Shown: positions 14,161 to 26,150 of the stretch, piece by piece
How positions within the stretch are numbered: position 1 is the stretch's first letter
Layout of the letters: every line of letters begins with the position of its first letter
Assembly: GCF_003265705.1 (NCBI RefSeq)
Contig: NW_020312902.1
Location: forward strand, 17,200,870-17,264,869
Direction: 5' to 3'
From: Callorhinus ursinus
Lineage: Eukaryota; Chordata; Mammalia; Carnivora; Otariidae
Length of the DNA stretch: 64,000 nt
Notes under the pieces: model-generated
Databases searched by the model: none
Told to the model about the DNA's origin: nothing
What the model saw: only the letters and a program-made list of their open reading frames with translations
Program-made: the position numbers and the translations under genes

Positions 14161-16169
14161 CATACTTCTCTCAACGTGCAGCAACCAGGGTTAGAGAGTC
14201 TCACGCCATGAGGGATTTCGAAACTAGAGATCTCGGTAAAGCAACAACATGCAGGCAACGAGGTCTCAGGAAAGAAAGGAAAGAGTCTGCAAGAGATCGT
14301 GAAGGCGGAATGACCAGGATTTAGCAACTAACCAGAGTCAACCACGGCTCTGAGACCCTCAATTCTGGGTACCTGCAAGGCTGGTGGTTTGTACCGCTGT
14401 CAAGAGGAGAGAGGGAGGGAGGTGGCTGGTTCTGTCTTGGACATGCAGTGTCTGGGGTGGTAGGGGAGCGTCCAGATGGCACGGCAGACACAGATCTGAC
14501 TGTCAGGGAAAAAGAGTGTTGATAGAGACGGGGCCGAAGGAGCGGGTGTTGGCGGGCACCTACTTTCATAGGCGGGGGAAAAGAACCTGCCCTTGCAGAG
14601 GGCTCAGAATTGGTCACACTGGAGATGGCAGGACCAGGATTGGGCCGTTTCACCTAAGTCAATGGAGAGGAACATTTCCAGAAGGAGAATATAATCCACA
14701 GCATCAGTGATGATGCAAAGACTGGAGGGAGGTGCGAATAAGAGGAGGCACAGATTTGGGAATTTGGGGGACGGCGGTCTCAACAAAGCGACTGGAACAA
14801 CTGAAGCCAGACAGAAAGAGGTTAGGGAGTGAATAGGAGGTGAGGGGGGCCGTGAAAGTAGACTAGTGCCTTCAGAAGTTTGTAGAAAAGGAGAGGAGAA
14901 GAAGGTGTGGGAGCCAGTGGATGGAACGGGCAGCTGAGTGGAGGGAAGGCCGTTTAGGGTAGGAAAGCCCTGGATGTGTTTGCGGGCTGAGGAGGAAGAA
15001 CGGGGTGGGGGGAAGGGCAGAGCCTGAAGTTGCCGGGCAGATGCAGAACAACCGAGAGAACAAGGCGGAACAGGGAGACGCACCGGGAGGAGCTAGCAAG
15101 AGACGGTACAGGTTGAGGGGGTCAAAAGCTTTGAAAAGGCGCTTGTACAGCTCTTCTCTCTCAGCACAGCAGAAGGGAAGCTCATCTCCCTAGAGCTGGG
15201 GGAAGGTGTGGAGCGTGATCACCATGGGAAAGATAAGACGGTAGCCGAGGCCCATTTAGACTGGTCCGTAGGAAAAGTCTAGAAGGAGGCTATGCGGCTC
15301 AAAGCAGCTGCTCCGAACTCACTGCAGCAAAAGCTTCTGGGATCTCACTGGGCCTGCTGTGGGTGGCCCTAGCCTGCGGGCTGATGAGCCCTGGACTAAG
15401 GGAGCCGCAGGGCTGGGGCTGGTTGACTCAGATAACTGGCTGGCCTTGCAGAGTTTCTATCTTTGTTACCCACAGCCTCTGACCCCTGGGGCACTGGTGT
15501 AGATTTAGCTGAGGCAGCAAGTGATGGAAAATCACTACTCCCTGACAGCGGCTTGGGGGTCCACAGGAGAGGAGCTGGGCAGGGTGCCTGCATGAGTCAC
15601 TAATGCTCTTGGTATCCATCCGTGCCCCCCAGGCAGTGGGCACTTATTAGTCCCCAGAGCTGACCTCCAGAAATTTAAGAACTGGGATCATGGATACCTG
15701 GTGGTTATCAATTGCCGACCTGCATCCCCTACACAACCCGACAACTCATGGGATTATCACCAGAGGTTAAAAGGATAAAGTGAAGCATTGCTTTGGCTGA
15801 TTGTCTGATAATATTTCCCCATTTCTCCTCCCTCTCTTTCCATCTTTTTCATTCTTGGTACTGCAAGTTCAGCCAGACACATGTATGGCCTCCACGGCCC
15901 CAGGCAGGTCTGGCCTTCAAGTCAAGTCTACAGGTAAGGATCTTTGGGTGGGGGGGGGGAAGCAGTGGGGAGTCCTGGAGGCCATCTCTCTTCCTGTTGC
16001 CATGGGAAAATGGCCCTGTCAGGACCCCTGTTCCCACTTCTCTTTCCAGCTTGTTCTCCTTCACAGGGATGCGCCCTTCCTTCCCCCGCTTTTCCTGGCT
16101 TTGCCTAGGCCCAGCATGGGGGACTTTAGGAACTTAGCAAGGGTGTGACTAGGGCAAAGGGAAGAAGGG

Positions 16170-16390
16170 GATGTGCTCTGGGCCCAATCTGCCTGAGTCT
16201 GAGTTCCAGCTCTGTTACTATTGTGAAACACCAGACAGTTTCTTACTCCCTCATCTGCAAAATAAGATAATAATACTGCCCACTTCCTAGGACTGTTGTG
16301 AGGATTAAATAGGATGATTCTCGTCAAATGGTTAGTATGACACTTGGCTCAATAAATGCAAATGCTAATAATAATAACAATGACCAGTAG
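16170..16390 (+). repeat. MIR, near full length
   Basis: Sense MIR with gttccagctctgttac, ctcatctgcaaaataagata, ggactgttgtgaggattaaa and a caataaatgcaaat end. A short (TAG)n stretch follows. Confidence 0.85.
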
Positions 16391-17099
16391 TAGTAGTAGT
16401 ATTCCTATGGGTGACCATCAGAATCGGCTGCCTTCTCTTCAGGGACCGAGCCAGGTGCAAGCAGGAGGCCTCCCCGCCCAAGACGGTCCAGCCTGGTCAG
16501 TGCAGCTGCTATGGAGGCCCTGGACAGAGCACTGAGAAGACCCGAAGCAGCAACAGCAGGTGTCACAGCCTGACCCCAAAGCAGGTGCATCAGAGAGACT
16601 CTCAGCAAGACAGACTAGGGTCCCCTTCTGGGACCTCAAAGAAGCAGCAGCTTCTTTGGGGCCCAGTAGATGCCAGGGGCTGTGACCGCACTTCCAAGTA
16701 TAGATCACAAGGCAGGTGAAGTCACTCTTTCTTTGGTTAAATTCCCAGGAGGCCTCCACCTCCCACCAAGCTGGAGATCAAAACAGTTTCACCAGCTCTG
16801 TGAGTTAGCATGAGAGCAGGTAATGAGTCTCCTATTAACAGTTTGCTAAACTCCTGAAGAAACGGAGGAGCTCTCCACGTTCTAAGAAAGCGCCAGGGAG
16901 ATCCTTACTCCTCTTCCGGTTCTCCTCCCTCTCCCACTTCCTCTTCCTCCTCTCCTTCCTTCCCCCGTGTTTCATTCTGTCTCTCTGCCCCTCTGTCGGT
17001 CTCCCTTCTCTTTGTCCATCTGTCTCTGCACCCTGAAGTCCCACTGTGGCTGTGTGAGGTTATTGATTCCTGGGAGCTGGGGGAAAGCGGGAGGCAGGG

Positions 17100-17430
17100 C
17101 TGGGGTGCAGGCTCAGGGATGGAAATAGAAGGCTATAAATTATTTGTGACAGGAAAGCAATAGTGGCAGAGTGCTGAGCACAAGTCCTGTGTCACTATTA
17201 GATTCCTTTTAGCCTGATGACACTGTAAAAAAGGTTAAGTGTCTGCTGGAATCGTACACCTGGGGGGCCGGGGCAGCCTGCGAGCAGAACAAGCCACTGA
17301 GAGCAGGTATATCAATTCTCCAGGCCAATAATATTCCACTCATTGATCGCCACGCAAAGTTCAAAAATCTCATTACAGCCAGGCAGACTGGGAACTTTTT
17401 ACAAATCAATAGAATGATATAATGTATGTA
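17100..17430. promoter_or_regulatory. Enhancer-like block in intron 3
   Basis: Contains ggctataaattatttgtgac, ggccaataatattccactca, ttgatcgccacgcaaagttc and tctcattacagccaggc. Non-repetitive, with several forkhead-, TAAT- and CCAAT-like words. Confidence 0.35.
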
Positions 17431-17744
17431 TACTTAGTACAAATGTATCTATTCATCTATCCATCCATCCACGGTCCGCCTCAGGGTTTCCAAGTTAACC
17501 TACCCATCATATTATGTTATGTTATGTATGATATTATATTGCATTGTATTATATGATAATAAATGGTGTGCAAAAACTCCCCCTGAGGTGGAGACAAGAA
17601 GAGGTCCTATTAGCATCGAGGTGACCTCAGACAGCTCACCTTGGAGAGAGTTAGGTGGCAGCATATCCAGGACTAGGCTGGTCAGGATTTCTAGGAGCAA
17701 TGCTTCCTTAGCAGGAGCTAAGGAAGAAGCAGGAATAAAATCCA

Positions 17745-17945
17745 CTCTCTACTGAGTATTTACTATGTGTTAGGCAATGTTCTACATGCCCCAAACAGTT
17801 TACTTAATCCTCACAACAACCCATTTTGGAGATACGGCATGTTGCAATTTGCCCCACGTCACCCATTTCATAAATGGCAAGTCTGGCATTTGAATTCAAG
17901 GAGACTAAATGCAGGGCCCATACCCATAACCACCAAGCTATCCTA
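17745..17945 (-). repeat. MIR
   Basis: Reverse MIR: tgagtatttactatgtgtta, ttaatcctcacaacaaccc, catttgaattcaaggag. Confidence 0.8.
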
Positions 17946-19224
17946 CCTCCAGAAAAGAAATACCCTAAAGCCCAGAATCCCAACTCTTGGATTCTATTTC
18001 CAGCCTCTTCTGTTGTGTTCTGAGAAACAAAGGGTAAGGGGCTCCCTGAGAGTTAGTATTCCCTTCTCTAAAATGGGAGTAATAACACCTGTTGGAACCA
18101 GCTGCTAACAATGTGATGTATACATGGGACCGCCAAACATGTCCCCATAAAATCCTATCCAGCTGCCTAGAGCAGACGGCTTTCCTCACGATGGAATTAC
18201 TTCTTAGTTAGAATGGCAGGCTGGCCCCAGGCTTGGTCATATTACTAGTTTGCTGAAAGGGTCTTTAAGGCAAGAAGTCAGGTGTCTATATACACGTGTC
18301 ATACACATGTATAAATCAGTTTAAATTGTCCTAGGGTAGACTGCCGACTTCAGAGTTTTTGCAGAAAATATTTAATTCCTCATAGGGGGAAAGTCTGTCC
18401 TGATTTGGTAAATCAAGGGAAATCCGGGGTCGAGAAGGTCTCAGACTAGCTGGCTCCACAACCCACTGAGCCAGGTGAGTGGTGGGAGGGGCCTCTGCCA
18501 GAGCCTTCAGGCTTCCTGGGTATTATATAGGCTGGATCATTCCAGATGGCAAAACCATATTTGCTTCAGCAAAGGATATTTCGCCCAGTGATTGCACATG
18601 ATTGTTTCAACACAGGCCTTTGAGAACTGCCTCTACCGGGTACATGTCCCTGGCTCAGCCCTGAGTCCAGCTGGAGCAGTGCAAACAGCTGGAGACTTTT
18701 CATGGCAGAACCTCAAATGAAATATCATAGATTATCCCGGAAAATTTCACCTCTCCTAAAAATGTTTCCTACCTCTCCCTACTCCTGAGAACTTTAAGGA
18801 ACTAGGATTTCCCCTCTGTACATCCCAGGAACTAAAACCCTGAAATTTACAACCTCCTCCTCACAGAGGAAACAGCATCATCCAACCTGCTCTCCCCACT
18901 GGCAGCCCGGAAGTGCTTTGTGCAAACTCTTGTCTTCCTAGGCTCTGGCTTTGCAATCTGTGCAGGTCAGAGTGGCTTGCCTACGCCCACTCACATGCCC
19001 TACAGCTTTCAGTTTGGACAACCACCCAAAGGCCAGGCAGGGTCTGTAGCATGGCCGCTGATGAGGAGAAGGTACGGGCAGGAACTTCCCTTCTGACTAT
19101 AGCATGGTAGAGCTGGAATGCACAGCTTCCAAGCTTAACAGGGTTCCCCCCAAATGTGTCCAGAACTTCTGCTTCCTTTGTTGCTTCTCAGAAGGCAGGA
19201 CTGAGCTCTGAGAGATGAAAAGTT

Positions 19225-19425
19225 TGCAGAAGAGTTTCCTCAAACCACTGTCCTTGAACCACCTGCATTAGAATCCCCCGGGGTGCGTGTTAAAATTCAA
19301 ATCCCCTGGGGCCCACCTTAGCCCTCCTGATTCAAATTTCTGATGGTGTCAAGGCCCAGGAATCTGTATTTAAGCAAATTCTCCAGATTATTCTTAAACT
19401 CTATAATATTTGAGAAGACTGGTTT
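19225..19425 (+). repeat. MER5A-like non-autonomous hAT element
   Basis: Resembles the MER5A consensus: cctgcattagaatcccccgg, tcaaatcccctggggcccac, ctgattcaaatttctgatgg, caggaatctgtatttaagca, and a closing tttgagaagactgg. Diverged; terminal repeats are not clean. Confidence 0.7.
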
Positions 19426-20354
19426 AACCCAGGGGGTGAAGAAGCCACACTTGTGGTTATATAGGGGAGACTTGAGAGGGTTGAGAGAAAGCCTTAGTAG
19501 CCTCAGAAGGTTCCTTCCTCATAACTGTCGATTGACATTGCTCTCCATCTGCTGATCCTGACTCCCACTGACCCAGTAACCAAAATTCAAGAAGCTATCA
19601 GTCCCTCCGTGGAAACTAAACCATAGGTTAAAAATAAAAATAATTTCAAAATAGGTTTTTGTACATTCCAGGATGATAGATTCCCACTGGGTTCCTTAGA
19701 TATTACCTTAGATATTATTTCTTCAGAGATTCTGCATCAATTTAGCCTTCTAAGACTGGCTCTAAGGGCGATAATCCTTCCACCACGTGTCCCCCGGAGC
19801 CCAGGCCAGATACAATTTACCAGGCTAGATGGGCCATGGGGCTGGCCCAAGGGGGCAATAGTGATGGTTTATATGATGAATGGTAAGCATATGGATTGAT
19901 TTAACTTCAAGATATGCATAGGTTTAAAAATTAAGGGGCAATGTGTTTAACTAACCATTTGGAAACCAGTCTGCAGTGCATGCCAAGCCCAGAGCGTGAC
20001 CGGACTAGCTCCTTTCGCCACCAGCCCTGCCCTCATCTGTCAGGGCTTCCGGGCTAGAACTGGGGTCCACCGGCTGTCCACCCCATGGTCCTGCTTGGGA
20101 AGGTCCAGAGGCTAGAAGACTGCCTGATGTGATGGTGAAAGAGGTGCTATGTAGCCTCACTGCTGGGACCAAGTCCTCCCTGCCCATGCTCCGTGTCCTC
20201 CCTGGCATGCCCACCTCCCTAGGCAAGCAGAAGGAAGCCTGGAGCAAGTGCCCTGAGCAGCAGCAGAGGTGGGGCCTGAACTCCTGGCCTCTCGCCCCTC
20301 CCACCTCTTGCCCAGTGACTCCAGTATTCGAAAACAATCCATCAGTCTCTGTCT

Positions 20355-20690
20355 CCTGAAAGAATATGATGTGGCTAAACCCTACAATTGCTTCCTATTA
20401 CCAACAGAATCAATTCAAAATTCCTCAGCCTGGCCTGCAAAATCTTTCCCAATCTGGCTCTACCCTGGCTTTCCAATCTATTTCTCTCCATACCCCTCTT
20501 CCCCTCAGGGTCTAGCACAGAGCTGAAAGCTTGTCTTCTTGCTTACTCAATTCACATTGAGTCCTCCCCTAGACTCTGAACTTTATAAGGGCAGGTATCA
20601 CACCCATTTCTCTCACTATTGTATTTCCAGCACCTAGTAACAGTGCCTGGCAGAATGTTAGCACTTAAAGACTATTTGCTGAATAACAAA
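20355..20690 (+). repeat. L2 LINE 3' end
   Basis: Shows the L2 3' series: tcaaaattcctcagcctggc, ctagactctgaactttataa, gtatttccagcacctagtaa and ctgaataacaaatgaatg. Confidence 0.85.
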
Positions 20691-20734
20691 TGAATGTTAT
20701 TATTAATAATAATAAGGATAACATATTTGGGAAT

Positions 20735-20940
20735 GTAATGAGCTAATATATGTTCACTATGTACCAGGCACTGTGCTAAGCACTTTATGTGGATTAACTT
20801 AACTATTCTACAGATGTGGAACCCGAGGCTCAGAGAAGTTAAGTAACTAACCCAAGGGCATACAGCTGTTAGGCAACAGAACCAGGATTTAAAGTGGGGA
20901 AGCTGGCTCCAGAACCCACGCTGGGTAGAATAACTCATAC
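20735..20940 (-). repeat. MIR
   Basis: Reverse MIR: tgtaccaggcactgtgctaa, gaggctcagagaagttaagt, caggatttaaagtgg. Confidence 0.88.
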
Positions 20941-20999
20941 CAAGAACAGATAGTAGAATCTATGAGAGGTGGGGCCCGGATAGAAGAGCTGCATATAAT

Positions 21000-21465
21000 C
21001 ATAGTAAAGGAAATAATTAGAACTTATTTCATATTCATTAACTGACAGCCATTGTGACAAATGCGTTTGCTCATTTAAATCCTAGCTACGAGGGGCACCT
21101 GGGTGGCTCGGTTAGTTAATCGGCTGCCTTCAGCTCAGGTCATGATCCCAGCCTGGGATTGAGCCCCAGGTCGGGCTCCCTGCTCAGCGGAGAGCCTGCT
21201 TCTCCCTCTCCCTCTGCCTCTCTTCCCAGTTTGTGCTCTCTCTCTCAAATAAATAAGTAAAATCTTTAAAAAAAAATTAAAATAAAAAAAATAAATCCTA
21301 GCTACGACTCTGTTAAATAGGCATGTTCTCTATAACACCAAGGAGACAACAGAGTGGTCTGAGCAATTTGCCCAAGGTCATGCGCTTAATAACACTGGAG
21401 CCAGACTTTGGGTACAGGTCTGGGACTCTAATGTCTACAGGTTGAACCATATTACCTCTTCTGGA
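21000..21465 (-). repeat. MIR split by a Can-SINE
   Basis: The left part (21000-21091) and right part (21308-21465) together match one reverse MIR: aacttatttcatattcatta, ctcatttaaatcctagctac, then gcccaaggtcatgcgc and tctaatgtctacaggttgaa. The element at 21092-21291 with its 16-bp duplication interrupts it. Confidence 0.85.
21092..21291 (+). mobile_element. Can-SINE nested in a MIR, with 16-bp target-site duplication
   Basis: The head begins ggggcacctgggtggctcgg, followed by a CT-rich block and an A-rich tail. It is flanked by the exact duplication taaatcctagctacga at 21076-21091 and 21292-21307. Removing the element and one duplicate rejoins a continuous older MIR in reverse orientation, so this is a clear retroposition event. 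Confidence 0.95.
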
Positions 21466-22129
21466 AATTTCTATATTAATAGTTATCTGTGTTTATTAAC
21501 TATTTGGGCATAGTCTTTTCTCATTTGTGATCTGGACAACTGAGCAAATGTATGTGTAGACAATGGGCAGAAATTGCATATAGCAGCCATTCTAAACATG
21601 CTTAGCCTCTCCCCTGTATCTGATGAGCAGCACGTCCATGTTACAAACGAACCACAATTTTAGGTTAAGTGGCTATGGTTTCAGTATTTTATATGCACTG
21701 GTAGGTTTTGGGTGTAGAGTTTCCAAATTCTCTCTGTTTATCTATTTAGTTTCCAAATCACGTACATGAGTGTGTAACAGTACTGCACACAAAAGTGTTT
21801 CTATGTTTCTAGAAACTACTACTATGATTAGTGTATCTTTATAGTCATGTCGGCTCTGATGCATTGATCCACCATTTATAATACTGGATATATTTATCAG
21901 AACCTACTTCATGAATTTTTGCCCCAGTTATGCCTATTTCTGTCAAATATGTAAGCCATAGTCACACTGCACTGGTCCCTTCCCAGAGTGTCTGAGATTC
22001 TCACATCACAACTGTGTTTTTATATTGGTCCATGCACCAGTATTGATGTGCATAAATGTGCACTTGTACACCTGTGTATCTTTCTGTCTATGGCTAGGAC
22101 GGGGTGGGGGGGATGTGGAAATGAGAGAA

Positions 22130-22490
22130 TTATTAAATGCCAAGTAGATGTGCAATAAATTCCATTGATTTTATAAACTCCAACTTGTCTTCAGTCTCCT
22201 TCCATTCTTTATCCTGGGGGCATTGCAACAAAAACCTATTTTAAATACCTTTGTTTCCCCCCTCCCCCTCCCCAAAAAAGTGTCAATATTTTATTTGGAT
22301 TTTTAACTTCGCTCCATAACAGTTGTTTGACCTCCTGACTCGTGCGAGTCACATAAATTCTGGGACTTTATTCAGGAGCCATGTTCCTGCTATTGAATAA
22401 GCAATTTGGGAGGGTGAATTAATGACTTGTGCTGTTGCTGGAAAGTCCCTGAAGAAATATTAAAATTGCTTGCAGACTGAATCGATACTC
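22130..22490. promoter_or_regulatory. Enhancer-like block in intron 3
   Basis: Contains gtgcaataaattccattgat, gacctcctgactcgtgcgag, cattgcaacaaaaacc, ttcaggagccatgttcctgc and gtgaattaatgacttgtgct. Non-repetitive sequence between MIR-rich stretches. Conservation not tested. Confidence 0.35.
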
Positions 22491-24019
22491 AGTGAACACC
22501 CAGCAAGAGGGCTTCGGCTCTGGAATGGCCACAGAAGGTAGGGCTTGGTGGAGGAAGGGGGAATTCCTGCACCCAGCTCGGTGAGCCCCCCTCCCGGGCC
22601 CACCCCCACCTTTCCCTCCATCCCTGGAGCTCTGTCATTTTCAGCAACAGCAAAGTCTTATTAAACCCCAGCCAGGATAGAGCTGATTTGTCCTGTCTCA
22701 GGAAGCAGGCTCAGGGGACAGTTTATTCTCTTACTAGCAACCAGAGCCCAGAGGCCTTATTGAAGGTGATGGTCTGGACACATCCACCTGCTGGAGAAAC
22801 GGGATGGTGCTGCTGCTGGCTGGCAGGCTGCGCTGGGCCTGGGGATCAGGAGTGCACTGAGCTTGGGGAGGCTGTGGATGTGACCGTTTTCTGCTGGGCG
22901 TGCAGAGGGGCTGGGAGCTGTACTGCGTGCCCCATCTCTGTGCACGCCCGACCAGCGTGTGCTATTGCTCTGGCGGCCACATGATTTCAGCCTTTGTGTA
23001 TGGGTGTGCCTGTGGGATGGAGAGTTTGAATTGTGTTGGGTGTACATTGTATTGCATTGTGCCCCAATGCATTCCTGCAGCTGGTTTGAGGTTTGTTACT
23101 TGGTGTTTTGTGATATTGTATTGAGGTGACTGCACTTTGTGTAACACTGAGCTGGAGGAATTTGAGTATTGTTTAGCAGCAATGTCTGTGTTTCTGCTTT
23201 GAATTATTGTGTTCGTTGATCATATCAGCATCTTTTTTTTTTTTTTTTGTAACGTATGTCTCAGAGATTAGGTTAATGGGTGTCTCCTTGGTGATGTGGG
23301 TTGAGTAATGATGTTGGATCTGGGTGGTGGTATAGGATTCAGTAATTGCTTTCTCGGTATGGTTGTGGGAGGTGGGTGAGAGGGCCCATCCTTTAGCTTT
23401 TTTAGCTCCCTCCAGCTTGGTCATTTGCATTGCTGCTTTCCAGAAGGAAGATTCTAGAGATATGGGACAAATCTCTTCTCAGTGACCAAATGCACAGTTC
23501 TGTTCTGTTAGAAGCCAGCTGCCCCTGATCCATGGAACACTTCTGACACAGATCCTGGTGCCACCCTCCCTACGTCTGCCTAATGTGTCAAAGCCCTAAA
23601 CCAGACTCAATGCCTATCGAGAGTCTGGATCCCTGATGCGGCAAGAGGAGAACGGGTGGGAGTAAACTCCCCGATTCCAATGAACATGAACCCGAGTCCA
23701 GCATGAACTCTAGTTCCCCAATCCACTACCTCTCTGGCTCTGGCCATCAGCACCTTCTTCCTTCCCAGCATCCCCAGATGATGTGGCTCAGCAGTGGCCT
23801 GCACTCAGGGCCACACACACACACCATAGAAGAGTACAGGAACATCTATTAGGCGTGCCTTTCTACCAGGGCGCAGGGTCTTTGTTCTGAGCTTGTCAGG
23901 AAATGTATCACTACATCACAGGGCATGAGACTGCAAGATATACAGAGCGCCACAAGAGACTGTAGATGGATGCCCTTTCTCTGATGGAAAGGTAATATGT
24001 AGTATAGAGCGCCAGATGA

Positions 24020-24245
24020 GCACATAGGTTTTAGAACCAGTATTGCCTGGGTTCAAATCCTAGTTCTGCTGCTTAGCCTGTGATCTGAGTAAGTTATTTA
24101 ACATCACTCTACCCCAGTTACCTCATCTATAAACAGTCCTATAAAGCCCTATGGGGTTGTTTACGAGGCTTAAATCAATTAATACATGCAATATGCTTAT
24201 AATGATTTCTACTATAGTAAGCACTTGTTAGCTACTATCATAATG
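24020..24245 (+). repeat. MIR, near full length
   Basis: Sense MIR: gcctgggttcaaatcctagt, gagtaagttatttaacatca, acctcatctataaacag, and a taagcacttgttagctacta end. Confidence 0.9.
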
Positions 24246-25459
24246 AATATAAGGGCTTACCAAGTAAAGCAACCATAGATTGGCCTATGCATGTGTACAA
24301 GCATGTCCACATGTGTGCTAATATACATTAAACCCTAAGATGAGTAGAGGTGTGTGTGTGGTCAGTCAGGCAGCATGGAGGCAGGGGCTAGTTCCCTCCT
24401 TGGCCTTCTGGTCCATTTGGACAGGGGCAGGGGCTCGGGGATGATAGATTTCACCACTGCCCATTTCCGTACCGAGGTTGCGTCCAGCCCTAGTGAGGAT
24501 GAATAGGCAGAAAGGAAAATGGTGGCCCTTAAACATTTTACAGTTGTGAAAAAAATCCAAGGATAATTGAGTTCTCAGGATTCAAATTTAGCTCATTTAA
24601 AAGATTTACTTTCTAATTTAAAAACTCAGAACATTGGTCAGGCAGTAGGTATAAACAAGAAATAGTGAAATCTAGGGGTCAAGTTGGGAAATAAGGAAGG
24701 GCTAAGAAAGAAATCAGATCAGTGAATATTAAGGCATTTGGGTGTGGATCTTAAGAAAGTCCATTGAGCTGAACTTGGCTACCCTACCTACCCAGGCCAA
24801 AGGGGCAGGGAGAGCTATAGGCAAGAATGGGATTGGGCCTTGGCCTCAGTCCACGGGCCTTCCCATAAAGATGGGGAGCCCGAACACATCATCGTGAGTT
24901 TGGAAAACCTTAGTTTTCATCTTTGCTCCTTTGAGCACAGAGTGAGTAGAATTTGTAGTTTTCCAGTTCCTTTGAACCATTGCACTTAATACATCAAGCC
25001 CAAAGTAAAATTTTTCTACTAAATTTTCTCCTTAAAATCTTTTAACCCTTAACAGTGACAATAACTGCAATGATAATCAACCTCCTGTGCTTCCCTGGAA
25101 CATACAGAAATGTGGGACAATAGCAGACAGATTGGTTTGAACTTGTCAAATACTTGCGTACTTCCCCCTCTCCTCTCTGTCTTTTCTCTTTACTTTCTCT
25201 CCTCTCTTCTCTTCCTCTTCCTGTTTACCTTCCTTCTCTTCCCTCTATGACATTTAAGAATCAGAGGAACCCTTCAAACCCATCAAATAAGGATTTTTTC
25301 CCCCGTGACTGTTTCATTTTATCTTTAAAAAAAAATGACAAAATGCAAAGCACCACCACCCATGAAAATGCCATGAAGCCCAGAAAATGCCAACCTTCAA
25401 CTCCTCAAACACTAGTAGGCTCATTCCAGAGAAGGAGTGTGCAGGCATAGGAAGTTTAT

Positions 25460-25493
<34 letters not shown>

Positions 25494-25506
25494 ACGCACA
25501 CACACA
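25460..25506. repeat. (CA)n microsatellite with CG interruptions
   Basis: A (CA)n tract, its right half broken by regular cgcaca units. Intron 3. Confidence 0.97.
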
Positions 25507-25819
25507 GAGGCTGGGCTCTCAAACAAAGTGCACAAAGGGAGCAATTATCTGACTAATTCTGTTCAATCGTCAGGTCACTGACTCATCATGGGCTTTTTTT
25601 CCTGCACACACATGGAACAGGCCCCTTCCTAAATCTGGCTGGGCTCATAGCGGACAGTAATTCTCACTGGCATTCATGATACACATTTCTGTTCACAGAA
25701 TATCCTTTCAGCTCAAGTTTTTTATTTAAAAGTGGTCACTGTTTATGCACACACAAGCCAGAAGTCACACACATTGACATAGACATATAGCAAAAAATAG
25801 ACACATTATGACTATGACT

Positions 25820-26050
25820 GCCATGAAAATAACTAACATTTATTGAGCACTTGATACATGCCAGGTGCAATGCTAAGCAGGTTTACGTGGATTAACTCGT
25901 GTAACCCTCACGAGAACCTTGTATGGTTATCCTCGTATTAGACGGGTGAAGAAACCGAGGTCCAGAGAGGAGATGAGATTTATCTATAACCACGTAGCCA
26001 GTAGATCGGGAAGTTGACTCAAACTCCAGTGATCTCTCCCAGAGCCCACT
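25820..26050 (-). repeat. MIR
   Basis: Reverse MIR: acatttattgagcacttgat, catgccaggtgcaatgctaa, gaagaaaccgaggtccagag, then tgactcaaactccagtg. Confidence 0.88.
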
Positions 26051-26069
26051 TTCTTACATTTTCTGGGTT

Positions 26070-26150
26070 ACATAGGTTTGTGTGACTTGCCTGGCATATA
26101 GCAGGTGCTCAGCAAAGGTTTTCTGAATGGACAAATGAAAGTATACGTGA
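26070..26150 (+). repeat. L2 3' terminal fragment
   Basis: Contains tgcctggcatatagcaggtg followed by ctgaatggacaaatgaa, the L2 end signature. It directly follows a reverse MIR. Confidence 0.65.
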
